Below are positions 22,930 through 37,200 of a stretch of DNA of 64,000 nucleotides, piece by piece. Origin of the DNA: Apostichopus japonicus (lineage: Eukaryota > Echinodermata > Holothuroidea > Aspidochirotida > Stichopodidae); NCBI RefSeq assembly GCF_037975245.1, contig NC_092571.1:6363501-6427500 (forward strand). Reading direction: 5' to 3'. The position numbers and the translations under genes were made by a program. How positions within the stretch are numbered: position 1 is the stretch's first letter; the number at the start of each line of letters is the position of its first letter. The notes under the pieces are model-generated. The model worked only from the letters and a program-made list of their open reading frames with translations, searched no databases and had not been told where the DNA came from.

Positions 22930-23595
22930 ATTAATCATTAACCAATAACCATTAATCATTAATCATTCATCACTAATCATTAATCATTAATCATTAAACA
23001 TTAAACATTAAACATTAAACATTAAACATTAAACATTAAACATTAATCTTTAATCATTAATCATTAATCACTAATCATTAATCATTAACCATTAATCATC
23101 ATTCATTAATCATTAACCATGTATCACCATTCATTAATCATTAATCTTGAATCATTAATCATTCATCACTAATCATTAATCATTAAACATTAAACATTAA
23201 ACATTAAACATTAAACATTAAACATTAAACATTAAACATTAAACATTAAACATTAAACATTAAACATTAATCATTAATCACTAATCATTAACCATTAATC
23301 ATCATTCATTAATCATTAACCATGTATCATCATTCATTAATCATTAATCATTACTCTTGAATCATTAATCATTAATCATTAATCATAAACATTGATCATT
23401 AATCATTATTCATTAATCAGTAATCATTATTCATTAATCAGTAATCAGTAATCATTAACCATTCATCACTAAACATTATAAACATTGATTATTAATCATT
23501 CATCATTCATCATTAATCATTAATCATTATCCCGTAACCAGTAATCAGTAATTAGTAATCAGTAACCATTAACCATTTACCATGAACCATAATCA
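22930..23595. repeat. heptamer satellite (ATTAATC / ATTAAAC)
   Basis: Mostly 7-bp steps of CATTAAT or CATTAAA. Two homogeneous CATTAAA blocks (about 22995-23045 and 23183-23270) are set in mixed CATTAAT, and a larger segment containing both kinds is itself duplicated. Confidence 0.95.
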
Positions 23596-23597
23596 TT

Positions 23598-24727
23598 TTC
23601 AATCTCAATCTCAATCTTAATCTCAATCTCAATCTCAATCTCAATTCCAATCTCAATCTCAATCTCAATCTCAGTCTCAATCTCAATCTCAATCCCAATC
23701 TCAATCTCAATCTTATTCCCATCTCAGTCTCAATCTCAATCTCAATCCCAATCTCAATCTCAGTCTCAATCTCAATCTCAATCCCAATCTCAATCTTATT
23801 CCCATCTCAATCTCAATCTCAATCTCAATCTCAGTCTCAGTCTCAATCTCAATCTCAATCCCAATCTTATTCCCATCACAATCTCAATCTCAATCTCAAT
23901 CTCAATCTCAGTCTCAGTCTCAATCTCAATCTCAATCCCAATCTCAATCTCAATCTTATTCCCATCTCAATCTCAATCTCAGTCTCAATCTCAATCTCAA
24001 TCTCAATCTCAGTCTCAATCTCAATCTCAATCTTATTCCCAATCTCAAGTTCAATCTCACTCAATCTCAATCTCAATCTCAATCTCAATCTTATTCCCAT
24101 CTCAATCTCAATCTTAATCTCAATCTTATTCCCAATCTCAAGTTCAATCTCACTCAATCTCAATCCCAATCTCAATCTCAATCTTATTCCCATCTCAATC
24201 TCAATCTTAATCTCAATCTTATTCCCAATCTCAAGTTCAATCTCACTCAATCTCAATCTCAATCCCAATCTCAATCTCAATCTCAATCTCAATCTCAATC
24301 TCAATCCCAATCTCAATCTCAATCTTATTCCCATCTCAATCTCAATCTTAATCTCAATCTTATTCCCAATCTCAAGTTCAATCTCACTCAATCTCAATCC
24401 CAATCTCAATCTCAATCTTATTCCCATCTCAATCTCAATCTTAATCTCAATCTTATTCCCAATCTCAAGTTCAATCTCACTCAATCTCAATCTCAATCCC
24501 AATCTCATTCCCAATCTCAATCTCAATCTCAATCTTATTCCCAATCTCAATCTCAATCTCAATCTCAATCTCAATCCCAATCTCAATCTCAATCTCAATC
24601 TCACTCAATCTCAATCTCAATCTCAATCCCAATCTCAATCTCAATCTCAGTCTCAATCTCAATCCCAATCTCAATCTCAATCTCAATCTTATTCCCAATC
24701 TCAATCTCAATCTTAATCTTAATCTTC
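23598..24727. repeat. hexamer satellite (TCTCAA) with higher-order units
   Basis: Read on the minus strand it gives meaningless Arg-Leu and Glu-Ile runs. The marker CAAGTTCAATCTCAC sits at 24046, 24139, 24232, 24373 and 24466. The spacings are 93, 93, 141 and 93 bp, a higher-order repeat with one 48-bp expansion. Confidence 0.95.
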
Positions 24728-26290
24728 GTATACCTTTCATAACAATTACACCCGTTTCATATTTACATTTAACCCTATACCCATCACTATCTCCTCCTCC
24801 GCCCCTACCCGCTTATCCCATTCAATTCACAATAACTCGGCCATGTACTATTTCCGTACTATATAACTAAATGATAATAATTTCGATAAATGAAAGTTCC
24901 GATTCGATGCTGTATGCACTAGTAGTTGTAATTCAGAGTCAAGCAGGCTGTATGGTCAGTCACATCTAACCGCCTAAAGTGAAAGGTATAAAACAAACGT
25001 TGCACTGATTACGAAAATTTACACTCAACTGAGACTAAAAGAGAGTGCGATGTCGGAGGGTCAGGATGAGTGGGGAAGGCAAAACAAAATAAGTCAGTAG
25101 ATGTTTCACTATGTTGAAAACAGTAATTCTACTAATTAGAATTTTTTTAAGTATAGATAGTAACAAATATTAGCAAACAAAAATCACAGTATTGTATTCG
25201 CTTGCAAATTCGTATATTCTTTCTATGTTACCCTGCTAACCTCCGTCTGTGAGTCCTCGTATACAACTTACATTCATTCCTTGTGCCCATCTCCCAAAAT
25301 AATAACAATAATAATAAAAACAAAGATAATAATAACACCCATTGCAGTTCGAATCCTCATCCCATCATTCCTATTTAACTTAAAGGTAGCCTATGTTGTA
25401 TAGAACCCAACTACAGCACGCTATCATTGAAAAGATTCTTGAGATTACGTAATCGACTTGCCTTGGTCGTAAAATGACCTCTTTTTACCAATTAGTCTGC
25501 AACGTCTGCCACATATTTTTTCTTGTAATGAGGGTCTTTGTGTGAACGCTGTATGATGAACTACACTGTAGACCTGAACATACTTACACAGTGTTTACAC
25601 AAAGAGCCTAATTGTTTTAAGAAGCTATGCATGCTAATTTTATAGCCTGTGGTCTATTTACGACCATTGCAGGTCGAATACGTATTCACACAACTTTCCT
25701 AGCTATAGCGTACCAATAAAACAGATCTTTAAGCAAAGTAACTTTGGCAAAAATAAGGCATGAAAACTGCCCATGTGAAGGCAAAATGTTTTGTAGACGT
25801 TCCAACGGGCTGGAGGTTTTATTGACCAAACCTCCGCAACAACAGCCAGATGGAGAGTAAACATATTAACGAAGTAGAAAATAGATCAGAATTGGTATAA
25901 TTGTTCCCCAAACGAGTCATTAAAACACTGTTTCAAGTTCTGGTATAGGAGGGGTGGGATCAGATTTCTGTTTGCATGCTCTACAATGAATGTCAATGAA
26001 TGTATTGTGACGGAAATGTGGCAAATGCCGTTATGACGTTATGACTTTTATTTTAACAATATCCTGCTAAATCTAGTCTAATTTGGCTTTTATAAAATAA
26101 ATATCAGTGATCGAAGCTCCCGCAAAGAGCTTTGTGAATAAAGAATACAGAATACGATCAACTTACCGTAATAAATGGTTTGAGTAAGCACTACGGAATA
26201 CGTCAAAGAAAGCAAAACAATGACTTATAAAACTAAGATGAAATGATATAACCGAGTTTACTGAAGCGTTTTCCACTGTAATTTTGCTCA
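24728..26290. other. no gene seen
   Basis: AT-rich with no supported coding frame. TTAACAGTCAGTCCCC near 26300 matches the inverted-repeat edge at 60650, marking where the large unit family begins. Confidence 0.45.
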
Positions 26291-29200
26291 AATTTTTTAA
26301 CAGTCAGTCCCCAAAATAAAGTAGGAGAACATTTATTAACGTAAAAGAACTTTCCTGAAGTGTATATTTCGTTATGTTACAACCATTTTTTCTAGAATAC
26401 TCGGGACTACTGCGGGATCACAGTATGCTGTTTTGAATACAGTCACATCAAACATCTCTCCATTTTTAAAAGCAGTTAGTGACATCGGTGGATATACGCC
26501 GTTGTCGTGAACCCACAGATATGTTATATCCGTCATTGCAATCAGATGTGTGTACATTATCGTTTGGAACCTGATTTTGTCTGTTGTCAGCTATTTGCTC
26601 ACCAATCTTACCCATCTGCCAACCATTACCGATTTGCCCAACATTCTGTTACAGCTGTAACGTTAAAGAGCAGTTCTTTCTTGTTTAACATTAAAAATCT
26701 TTCATCTCATGAAAAGTTTTTCAGCGTTAGAATGTTTATTAAATTAAATTAATGTAGGCTATAACTATTGTGGTGGGATCACGAACTCCACGGACGATGT
26801 CTTCACTTCATGTACGAATCCGTATATGTAGCTACTGCTACAATTTGTATCTTAGTATCTTACTTTCTTTTATGAGGAACAGACATAGGAAAATAGGATA
26901 ACGTAATATAAGAACATTACTGTGTACTTCATACAACAAATTTCTTTTATAACGTAATCAACATGCGAGATCAGAGTAGACTGTTACGATTACAGCTACA
27001 TCAATTATCCCTTCATTCAACAGCCATTCATTCAATACAAAGCATTGCGTGACGTTGATGCATATCCGTCGTCGCAGTGAACTCACGTGATAACATCAGT
27101 AATTATCAGAGATTTATGCATCATTGCTTGGGAACCCATAATTCATAGACCATCTTTTTGCTATTTACACCATTCTTATTCAATTGTAAGTTTTAAGATA
27201 ATTTTTTTGTTTACAATTTTTCTCACTCGCTACAGTTGCGAGAAGTTGATTTTGTGTTTAAAGGCGATTGAAACACATCAGTGCAGTGTATCACAACAAA
27301 ACATTGGATTTGGACTAAAGTTTAATTTTCGTCTGTCCACTTGACACAAGAGACATTCCAATTTATTTACTCTTTTTCTATATTGATATTAAAGTGGATA
27401 CGTCTTTTATTACCAAACGCAGTCTGATTATGAACCCTGTTCAATCTTATAAGAGAGTATGCTGACTCATGCATCTGTCGTTAAGCACCAAATTTGCTAC
27501 ACTATTTTCAAAGATGCGCCCGATTTAGTATTGTACTGTTAATTATTCATTAAATAATTAGAAACATTTTACTCATTACTTCGCAAGTTTGATATTCAAA
27601 AGACGGGCATCTCTTCATTTCATGAAGAGTTTTTCACCATTTTTCTGTACATTGACTTAGTTTGACGTTTTCCTTTCTGAAGCATCAATTAAACTCCATC
27701 AAGTGTGATATCACTTCATGTACTATAGTCTGTATATTTACTTATTGCTTAAATTTAAATGTAGGTATTCTAGTTAAAATGAACCATCAAACACTGTGTT
27801 CATATGGGATAACGCGCTCGTCATAAAAAAAAACCGCAAGGTTACATTGCACACGGCACTTTAACATTGTATTGTGCATCTCGTGATATCTCGTACTATT
27901 AACGATTGATGCCTCTCTTTTCCTTCACAATGAGATGATATATATTATCCTTCTCGGAATCTCTGATGTACTTTACTATGTAGCCTAACAGGAGCAGAGG
28001 GAGCAGGAGGAACTTTCCCAGTCCGAATTTTTGAAATCGGTTTGTACTAAACAATAAAAAAAAACTTGAACCAAGAATGACGTAGTTAGAATATCAAAGA
28101 TGATAGCACCCTTTTGCATCTAATCCCTCCTACCCAAGGATCTCTCCAGTTAGGCCCCTCCCCAAGATGGACAACATATGTGCCTTTACCACTTCCGCGA
28201 CCTAATGACTCCAAGCTCATACTACATATAATTTAATTGGGGAAATCGCAGAACTAAGTTATGAGAGAAATTATTAATATTTTCAACATTAACATGTCCA
28301 GAAAGAATGATTCAGACTGTGATAATTTGCTTCAATCAAAAATTCTTTTTTACTCCGTGAGTTCTCTAATTGGTCAAATTATTGAAGATTATGGACAAAG
28401 CGAAAAAGTACAATTGTATCAAACACTGGTACTATATTATCCGAGTTATCTAAAATGTTATACAATTCCCTTGTCACAAAAGAGTGTCTAAGCACGACTT
28501 AAGATATAGTACAAAATTACGGTACTTGCTTGTACATTACATTTGGAACTAAGAGACATTAAGGAACTAAGCTCTCAACTGTGATTAACTATGGTGTTCT
28601 AAAACTTATATGATACTAATGAAGCATCCGTGAAGAACCCGGTCTAGTTTGGTCTAAGAACTACACTTAAATGCTGATCCTTTATTGTTCAACACAACAA
28701 CAAAAAACCTTTAGTTGCTTGACCATGTAGGACCAAAGGTCATAGTCTAAAACCGGCAAACAACCTTATTCCGTTTTTATTATCACCATTTAACTAATCT
28801 AACTAATCTATATATAGCGTAGACTTAGTGCACAGTAATGTAGAAAAAACAGGTTGGTACGGACGCTTAGAAAAGACATGTAACTGAATCGACGTTTTTC
28901 ATGAGATGCATCAAACATGAAATCCATAACATTTTAGCAGAAGTAGCGGAGGAATATTTTTAAATTTTCGTTCTATTATTACAAGAATGAAAACAACGAA
29001 GTGTACATAATGTTGGTTCTTGCTTTTGAAATAAGGCATAGCTTATCCCTAGTAATACGTACAACGATCTATTGTATGTAATAAATTTGTGACAGTATAG
29101 AATCAATGACAATCCAAACCGATGAACTCATGATAGCATGTGTGAGTATGTACCGTATTTGCTGAGCCGTATATACACGGCCCTGTGCATATCTTTGGTA

Positions 29201-30354
29201 TGTGTGTTGGCACTGCCTTCTTGTAACACCCATATCTCTAAAAGTGTGTCCGATTGGCAACCCTTATACTTGGCATGTTGGTTTCCCATTATAGACAGGG
29301 ACTTTTTTTTGGTTTTATCGGTGTTCAATAGTCATCTGAATTGAACGGGATAAATCAGTGAAAACATTGTGCCTACCTTATTTCAAGAACGGAAAGATGT
29401 ATGTAACCCATTCTGAGTTGGACAAACCACTTGATATTATTGTGACCACTATATCTAAGGATATGTAACATCGACAAGTCTCCCGTTTCATGAGAAGGTA
29501 TTACTTTGATGATAAATGTATTGATATTTGTGAAGGTCAAAATTCATGAAAGGGTCAACAGTTTATGCAGCCTCATATGAAAAAAATGTTTGCATGATAT
29601 TTTACATATATTATAGATATTGTAACAAACTATGTCTGATAAGAAGGGGCAAAGGCAAGGAGAAATGAGATGGGAGGAACAGAACTGACACCGTTATCTA
29701 GCGTATTTCTTATTCAATTAGCACAAATAATAGATAAGCTGCTCAGAAATATTGCCTATCAAAACAAATTTCTCAAATAGAAGCTTAGCTGAGTTTCTGC
29801 TGATGCGTTGCCGCTCTTGTTTACCCGTTGCTGATAACGCGTTCGTTGATCTAATATAGGGCACGCTCTCCCATGTGAACACAGTGTTACCCGAGGCTTT
29901 TTATAGAACCAACAGTTGAAGAATATAAAATAACATATCTGACGTTACAGAAGTGTACTTCATACAACTACACTCTCAATTTGCGACACCAGAGTATGTA
30001 TATTCATTCAATACGTGTCATTTGGGAAACGTGAGTGCATATCCGACGTTGTAGTTTACTCACGTGACATCAATTCCGTCTCTAGTTTTATTACCATTCC
30101 TTTGTTTACTATTTTTTTACCCGTTACAGTTAAAGAAGTTCATTTGTCATCATTAATGGTTATTAATGTCACTCGAAACCAATTTTAATTCGTTATAATG
30201 AATTATTAATTCGCAACAAACAAATTAAAAATGTATTCGAATGAATTAAAATATATTTCGAATGGCACTTATGGGCTTTCGTAGACACATGGGTGTTTCC
30301 CTGTTTGTTTGTTCATTGACTTAATTTACAATTGTCATTTTTTGCAGCATTTAC

Positions 30355-30446
30355 TTGACCACTTCATGTAAATTTCTATATATACATTGCTACTTATTCA
30401 ATTTAACTGTACGTCTTCAACTTAAGATAAAATGACTCACTCGGTT
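30355..30446 (-). other. micro-exon-like pair (6 nt + 21 nt)
   Basis: On the minus strand a long T/C tract ends ATAAAG, then AACCGA (30441-30446), GTGAGT, a 65-nt intron-like spacer ending ATATAG, then a 21-nt block (30355-30375) and GTAAATG. In the phase used by other open copies it stays open. The strong GTGAGT donor differs from the array consensus GTAAGA but is equally canonical. Confidence 0.35.
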
Positions 30447-31287
30447 CTTTATGTTGATGGAGAATACAGAAAAAAAAGAAGAGAAAATAACGTTAACTAA
30501 CCTTACAGAAGTGTACTTCATTGAACCGTTTGGTACTTATTACTTACTGACTTACTTGCATTTAAGGTTCGACAAGGGAGTTAACGTCTGGTGTCAATAC
30601 AAATGTCATTGTTATTTTACCATCAGCCATTGGGGTTAGACTCAAACATGTGTAAGTACTGTATACATTTCCTACAATGGTTTAATAAAGGAGAAATGTG
30701 GAGGGATTAATGAGGTTGATAAGGACTGAGATATGATCATGGTGTGTTTTATGGAGAGTTCACTACAATGATACTATACTTTAATCCGTCTTGCAGCGTG
30801 CACCCCTTCACATTCGAAGGTACCACATGTGCATTTAAACAGGAAAGTCATCCCTCTGTCATATAAATCAGAAGCTTTGCAATGCCAATCAAACATTGCG
30901 TTGTTGAACAGTTTGAAACTAATGCTGAATTGAAGGAAGTGGGATGGACAAGGACACAGCGATGGTTCCAGGATTAACATGGTTTACGTGGTCAACATTC
31001 TAGTAAAGCTACACTGAAAACCAACATCTTATGATTAACAATGTAAACAGTTAGTTAAGTCAAATGTTTGATGTGACTTCTTTAAATAATTTTCCTTTAA
31101 TTCTTTAATAAGAAGCTGGCTGTAGCCAGCGCAAAGGCGCCAAATCTGTTACACGGAGTTCTGCACACACCGGTACCAGATGTGGATATGAATAGAGCAT
31201 CAACATAATGGCTGAAATAGCTTTTGCGTGTATCTACTGAATATAGTTTTACCGTAAGTGTTAAAAAAGTAAAATACACTTTCTTAC

Positions 31288-31299
31288 CTTCACACAGGT
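31288..31299 (-). other. 12-nt micro-exon-like insert
   Basis: ACACTTAG|ACCTGTGTGAAG|GTAAGA on the minus strand. This is the longest of the inserts and still divisible by three. Confidence 0.25.
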
Positions 31300-32132
31300 C
31301 TAAGTGTATTGTAAGCAAAAGTAGAAAAGGAAGAGCTTGGATGAGGTGAAGAAGGAAGAACAAAAGATAGACGGGTGGGGGGGGGGAGGGGGGCATGGAC
31401 TTGTAGTAATTTTACTCAAGTCTACATCTTTTTGTTAAAGTATTGTTTATCGTATGTATTACTTTATCATCACAGTCAAAACAATCTTTATAACAAATAA
31501 TGTATATTGATGAATAGTCCTTAAACCATATATATACACATGAATATCATTTGATTTAACATCATGTTTTATATGCATCAAACAAGAACAAAATAGCTTC
31601 TCAATCCCGTAATGCCGTTCTCGAAATATATTAGTGCAAATTGTACTAACAGTAGAATTTGAAAAAGCAGGTGTCCACAGATGCGCAAGGCTACGTAAAC
31701 AGTTTTTCTTTATGTTTCTTATCATGTATGTACCTAGGTCTGATAACTGTTCTACTCTACGAAGCTCTAGAGAGGACATAGGAAAAATAATTATATTGCG
31801 TACGTATGTGATAATTCAATATTGGCCTACATGCAAGATACGCGCATATATATACGTTTTACTATATTATAATATAATTATACTTCTCGTTCGCTGTACC
31901 TTGCATGTATCAATCATCCAACTACAGAAGTCAAGCTTAGTTATACGATTGAGCCGCGGACTAAAAAATGCCGGAGACAGACAAGGTACGTTAGGGTTAG
32001 ACTAACACTACAGGTATGCATCTGCCTAAAATACAAACGAACAAGTTCATCTCTCTCCATCTTTGAAATGAAGACGAAATAAAAACACGTACGTTTGTAC
32101 TGAGGCTTACATTCGTTATAATTATCAGTAGT

Positions 32133-32412
32133 GAGTATTACGTACGTACGTAGTAACTATTACGTACGTACTTATTTCCACGTACGTACGTAATAATACC
32201 ATGTATGTACGTACGTACGTAATATTATCACGTATGTACGTTATAAATATTACGTACGTACGTAGTAATTATCACGTACGTACGTCATACATATCATGTA
32301 CGTAAGTAATACATATCACGTACGTACGAATTATTTATCACGTACGTACGTAACAAACATCACGAACGTACGTACGTACGTACGTAGTATTACTACGTAC
32401 GTACGTAATAAT
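32133..32412. repeat. ACGTACGT-core minisatellite
   Basis: About ten units of 25-32 bp, each with a self-complementary (ACGT)2-4 core joined by AT-rich spacers such as TATCACGTACGTACGTAATA. Confidence 0.9.
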
Positions 32413-33734
32413 TTATTTAACCATGTCCTATCTAGAGCTTCGTACTACTCTCAATACAGTAGTAATACAACTTTTATAATGTCAATTCAAAGTACAATCA
32501 TATACTCAAGCAGTTAATTGTAAGTCACAAAATTAAAGAAAAAATATTTGCTTTAGTGTAATTTGTACAAGATGTATAAGCTTCCATGACCATCTCGTAA
32601 ACGCCATATTAGAATTTCAAGAAAGTTTGATTACTTAGGGGTTAACATTATGTTCCTCTTTCACAAATGTTAAATCATTTTAACATTCAATAATTCTTTA
32701 AATTTATATGAACATCTACAATTGTGTGATTTTGATGACGTCGTTTTTTTATTTGAACAATAAGTCACGAGACATCTTTGGATCACAATAAATACATTTT
32801 ACCACTACCGTAGTTTAGATTTGAAAATCGCTTAACTTCACATGTCTGTAAAGGCAGCATTTGCTATAACCCTCAACTGAAATAATATGTCTTACCAACT
32901 CCTATAGCGAAAATAATATTATAATAATGTAAGGATAAAAAGGAGGAGAAGGGGAAAACCGTCACTGAAACTATACTGCATTACTCAAATGTAATAGACT
33001 ACGTTACAAAAATATTTTTAGTAAATGTACTCAAACGCTCGGGATCAGATTTTTATCACCTCTCACGGAAGTAAATTACGTTCTTATGACTCTGAACGTA
33101 AAGTGGGTCCATTTTTATTACCTGCTGCAGTGGATCCGAAGATGTGTAGGCTGAACTTAATTGGCTGTCGCCAATCTACAAATACGTCATTATTTCCAAA
33201 CAGAGCATTGTTAAATGAGTCCTGTGTATTTAATATCCATTAAACTTCAGTGAGCATATTACTCATTATTTTTTCGTATCATTATCATTCTTAAAGTCAT
33301 ATAAACATTTATAGCTTCTCTTTCTAACGTTCACACTCCCAGAAACCCCTTTTGCAATCATGAGTACGCATGTCTATTTCCATTACTATAACTTTTTAAT
33401 TTCACTCAGGTGATTGCTGAAGGAAACAATTCATCGCCGTACAAAACTGACTTGTACATCTCGTTTTCCCTACTACCGTATGCGAATTGAATCTAACGTT
33501 AATTTTAGTAGTATATGTATGTATGCGTGTATGTATGCGTGTATGTACGTGTGTATGTATGTATTTTAGATCCTCCTGCAAGCAGGAACTAGCGAAGAAG
33601 CCATTGTTGGCTTATCAAAGCCTCAAGCTGACCGTAGTCAGCCTCTTAGATTCATATTTTAACGTCCATGATTATGAATTGTCAATTGTCAACAACTCTG
33701 TAGTCGTGTTGCCTCCATAAGACAATCGGGCAGC

Positions 33735-34200
33735 TTCTTGTTTCCTTCGTATTGTCTTCGTGAGGCGAAAATGCCAGATGGCACCGATGATCACACGAAG
33801 TTAAAACGAAGATGACACGATTTGATAATATGCCCTCACGATGGCCTTACGAAGGGCAAAATGGACACACAAAATTCAACACGAAAATGAACCTTCGCAT
33901 GGTCTTCCGGTAATGTTTTGGCATGCCAAAGATTTTGCTACCGTTCACGAAGTTGCTGCCGGAGCCTGAAAAACTCCAGCGGCGGTCATGCGATGGCTTA
34001 AGATGCCATCACGAATGGCCCGATGTTTTTACGATCAGAGTCGAATTTGAACATTTTCTTTATCGTGTGTCCATCTGGTGTCAACTTCGGGACAGTTTGA
34101 CGCCGGCATAACTGGATGACATACGTTAATCTTGGGGTTACTCGAACTCGGGACGTTATGATTGAAAGGCACCGGCGTTAACCACTGAGCTAACACTCCC
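33735..34200 (-). mobile_element. tRNA-derived SINE
   Basis: The minus strand starts GGGAGTGTTAGCTCAGTGG (A box TTAGCTCAGTGG) and has GAGTTCGAGTAACC (B box) about 35 nt later. The 3' part does not pair with the 5' GGGAGTG, so it is not a tRNA. It continues into an unrelated, GC-richer body down to about 33735. Pol III transcription from the internal boxes is expected for the family. The exact 3' end and target duplication are unclear. Confidence 0.75.
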
Positions 34201-37200
34201 TTGTACATATTTCACCCGGAAGTGGTGTCACTTTATATAAACAACTATATTATTATCGGGCTACTGATATAGCTCATTAAACTTAAAATTGTCTTAATCA
34301 TCTCAAAATTGAACTAGATTGCCTCACCATTTTCCAAGACTTTTAGAAACAACAGAAAAACGATGACGATTGAAAAGGAGGACATGGAGACGAAAGGTAA
34401 AAAAGGAGAAGAAACAGCAGAAAGAGAAAGAGATGAACAAAACATTAAAGTATTGTTAAAAGTAATCTAAATAAGTGTACATCTGCCGGTTAAAGTAATC
34501 AAAGTGCTAGAATATGTTTTATTTTACCGTCACAGCCAAATGAATCTTAACTATAACAAATACTATATAATGAGGAAGAGAGGATGAAACAAAGGGTCTA
34601 AAAATTGCACTAAGGCATCAACGTGATCCCCTTGGCTTGAATATTTTATTTCCTTCTCTCAACATGCTGACACAAGTTTTGGACATTCTCATATAAATCT
34701 CGACATACTGATACAGTTTTGGGCATTAACGAAACGTTGGCGCGCGCCGATGTTCCAAAATTATAGCACGACGTCAATATTGTATCTAGCAAGCAATGTT
34801 GACATGACCAATGTAGTAATGGTATGCTGTTACAAGTTTTCGACATGCTGATGTTGAATTTGACATGTTGATAGACGCAATGACGTATTGTATTATGTTT
34901 CGACATGTTCATATGGAATTGTAACATGTTGATATCGAATTGTAACATATTGATATCGATTTGGACATATATATATTAACTTGGACACTTCACTTTCTTT
35001 TTCGACATTTATGGAACGTTTGGCTCTCCGTATATATTTCTTAAGTGGCACAACTTTAGATCAAACAACGTAGCCTATATCATTGGTGTTCTCTGTTTGA
35101 CACAACAGACATCTGCAGTGAATTCACTTCTTACTGTTCCGAATATAAGGGAATCCATGTGTTTTTATTGACCCTTAACTAGCATATGCTGGGACAAGGA
35201 CCCTACCAGATTAGAACATAGTACATAAGTATATCGACTACCTTACAAATAACGAAAAGCTCTTCTCTTTAAAGGGATATTCAGGTGGCAAACACTGTGA
35301 CATTTACATGAACAAGAGAAATGTTCCATACTATTCGTTGGAAACCCCATCTCATTTCCCCTAATCCAAACTTTGGTTTATTTAATGTAACCTATTTTTG
35401 ACTGCCTATGTCATTGATTCTCCACAGGAAAGGATTGCAATGAAGGCAAAAAGTGAAATATTCTTCAAAATTTTTGTTTTCCGATAATACTCTTCTTGTA
35501 GATTTTTCCTTGAAACCTGATACAATTGGCATGTTTGCTTAGCTGTCATGTTTTTTTCCTTATCAGAGTTGCATGAAAATGCAAGTTTTGTGTACATTCA
35601 TTTCTACTATGTATAAGGGAGTTTAACGACTTCAAGAAAGCAAAAATATTTCCAGCTGAATTGCCGAGATGACATCATTCACTCCTCTGTTGCCAGATTC
35701 ATTCACAAAATACCACCAAAAACATATCTTCTCCATACAATTAACATTAGCCACTGGAATATTTCTTTAACTGGCGCCTGGTTTAATAAGTGTTGTTTTT
35801 TGCATTTTACTGTGAGTCATTACTTTCATGATTCATCGAATGAAAAGTTATCGACTGTTTGTCTGCACTGTGAAATATTCTAGAAGTTTCGGTACTATTG
35901 CCTTCATCGGCCGGGACTTCACTTCATGAGGTGTAAGTATACGTCGCTATTGCTCTTCTGTTTACTTAAAAATAATATCTCACTACTAGTATAGTTTTGC
36001 TGCGAGTCCTCAAATTAAAATAAATGTCTTACCCGATCCTTTCATGTAGAAAACAAAAGAAGGGAAAAAAGTTATGAAAGCGTAATGAAGTGTACTTTAT
36101 TTATGTAACAAATCTATTGTTAAAAAAATTCAATATGCGAAATCAGAGTATACTTTTATTACAAACAATGAAATCGCAGTTAATCCATGCAGAGATGCGG
36201 TAGGTATATGGATTACCGATTGGAACCGTCACACCATCTACTCTTCTATCTCATTTATTCATCATCCGTGACCCTTGCAATTTAAAGATGATGATGTCGT
36301 TTACGCTTGTTTCAACATTTCTAGTCATGCAAAATCCAAGTTATCACTACTGTGGATCACGAGATATAGAGTATTTTGTTATCTGAACGTTTAATTTGGA
36401 CATGAACTTCCTTGTTTGTCAGTTTATTTGCTACTAACTCAAGAAATCTGCAGTTACCTACGTTCTTATATTCCCTTGTCAATTGGATCTATTTGTTATT
36501 ACCATGTGATCACTGTGTGATATATTTTCTATGAGGGCAACTCTGCTTTGCTTAACGGAGTAAATATGTTGCATGGCTACACCTTCGACTACTCCAGGAA
36601 GTTGGATCACAGTAGGGAGGTCTGTGATATCATCTAGGCAAATTCTCTTCGAAACTTTACTAGGCTTTTATAATCTTCTTGTTGATTTCATCAGAAACCT
36701 GATACAATTGGAATGTTTGCTTAGCTGTCAAGACTCTCTGTACTTAGAAGTCTGTATATCAAAATTTATCTTTATTATAGGAATAGTATTTTCCTCTGTG
36801 GATACATTGTAAAGAAAAACAAAGACATTTTCAACTATACTGTAATGATGACAAATATTCATTTTGCTGTTGAGGGATGCATTTAAAACAAATCATACAA
36901 ATTAAAAGAAAACATTACATATGGAGATGAGAATTGACGAGGATGAAGTTTTCGCCTATAGATGCAGAACATATTAAGCAACTAGCCAAAAAGCAATCAT
37001 CCACCACAAAATACTTTAAGGTGTTCGGATTGAAATGAAATGTCTTACCAATTTCTGTTAGGGAGAAAACAAAAGACGAAGAAGATAAAGTTAACAAATG
37101 CCACAGAAGTTTTTTCTTTATATTACAACAGTGCTCTTATTAAAATAATGAACATGGGAATTTTGTATACTATTATTATACAGCCACATCACTCAGCATC

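Noticed and set aside
22930-23595. CRISPR-like or telomeric array
   Set aside because: There are no unique spacers and the 7-mer is not a known animal telomere repeat; it is a simple satellite.
23876-24740. Long minus-strand frames rich in Arg-Leu and Glu-Ile
   Set aside because: They are six-base satellite DNA read in frame, with no start context or domain.
34130-34200. Functional tRNA gene on the minus strand
   Set aside because: A and B boxes are present but the acceptor stem has no partner and the sequence runs on into a SINE body.
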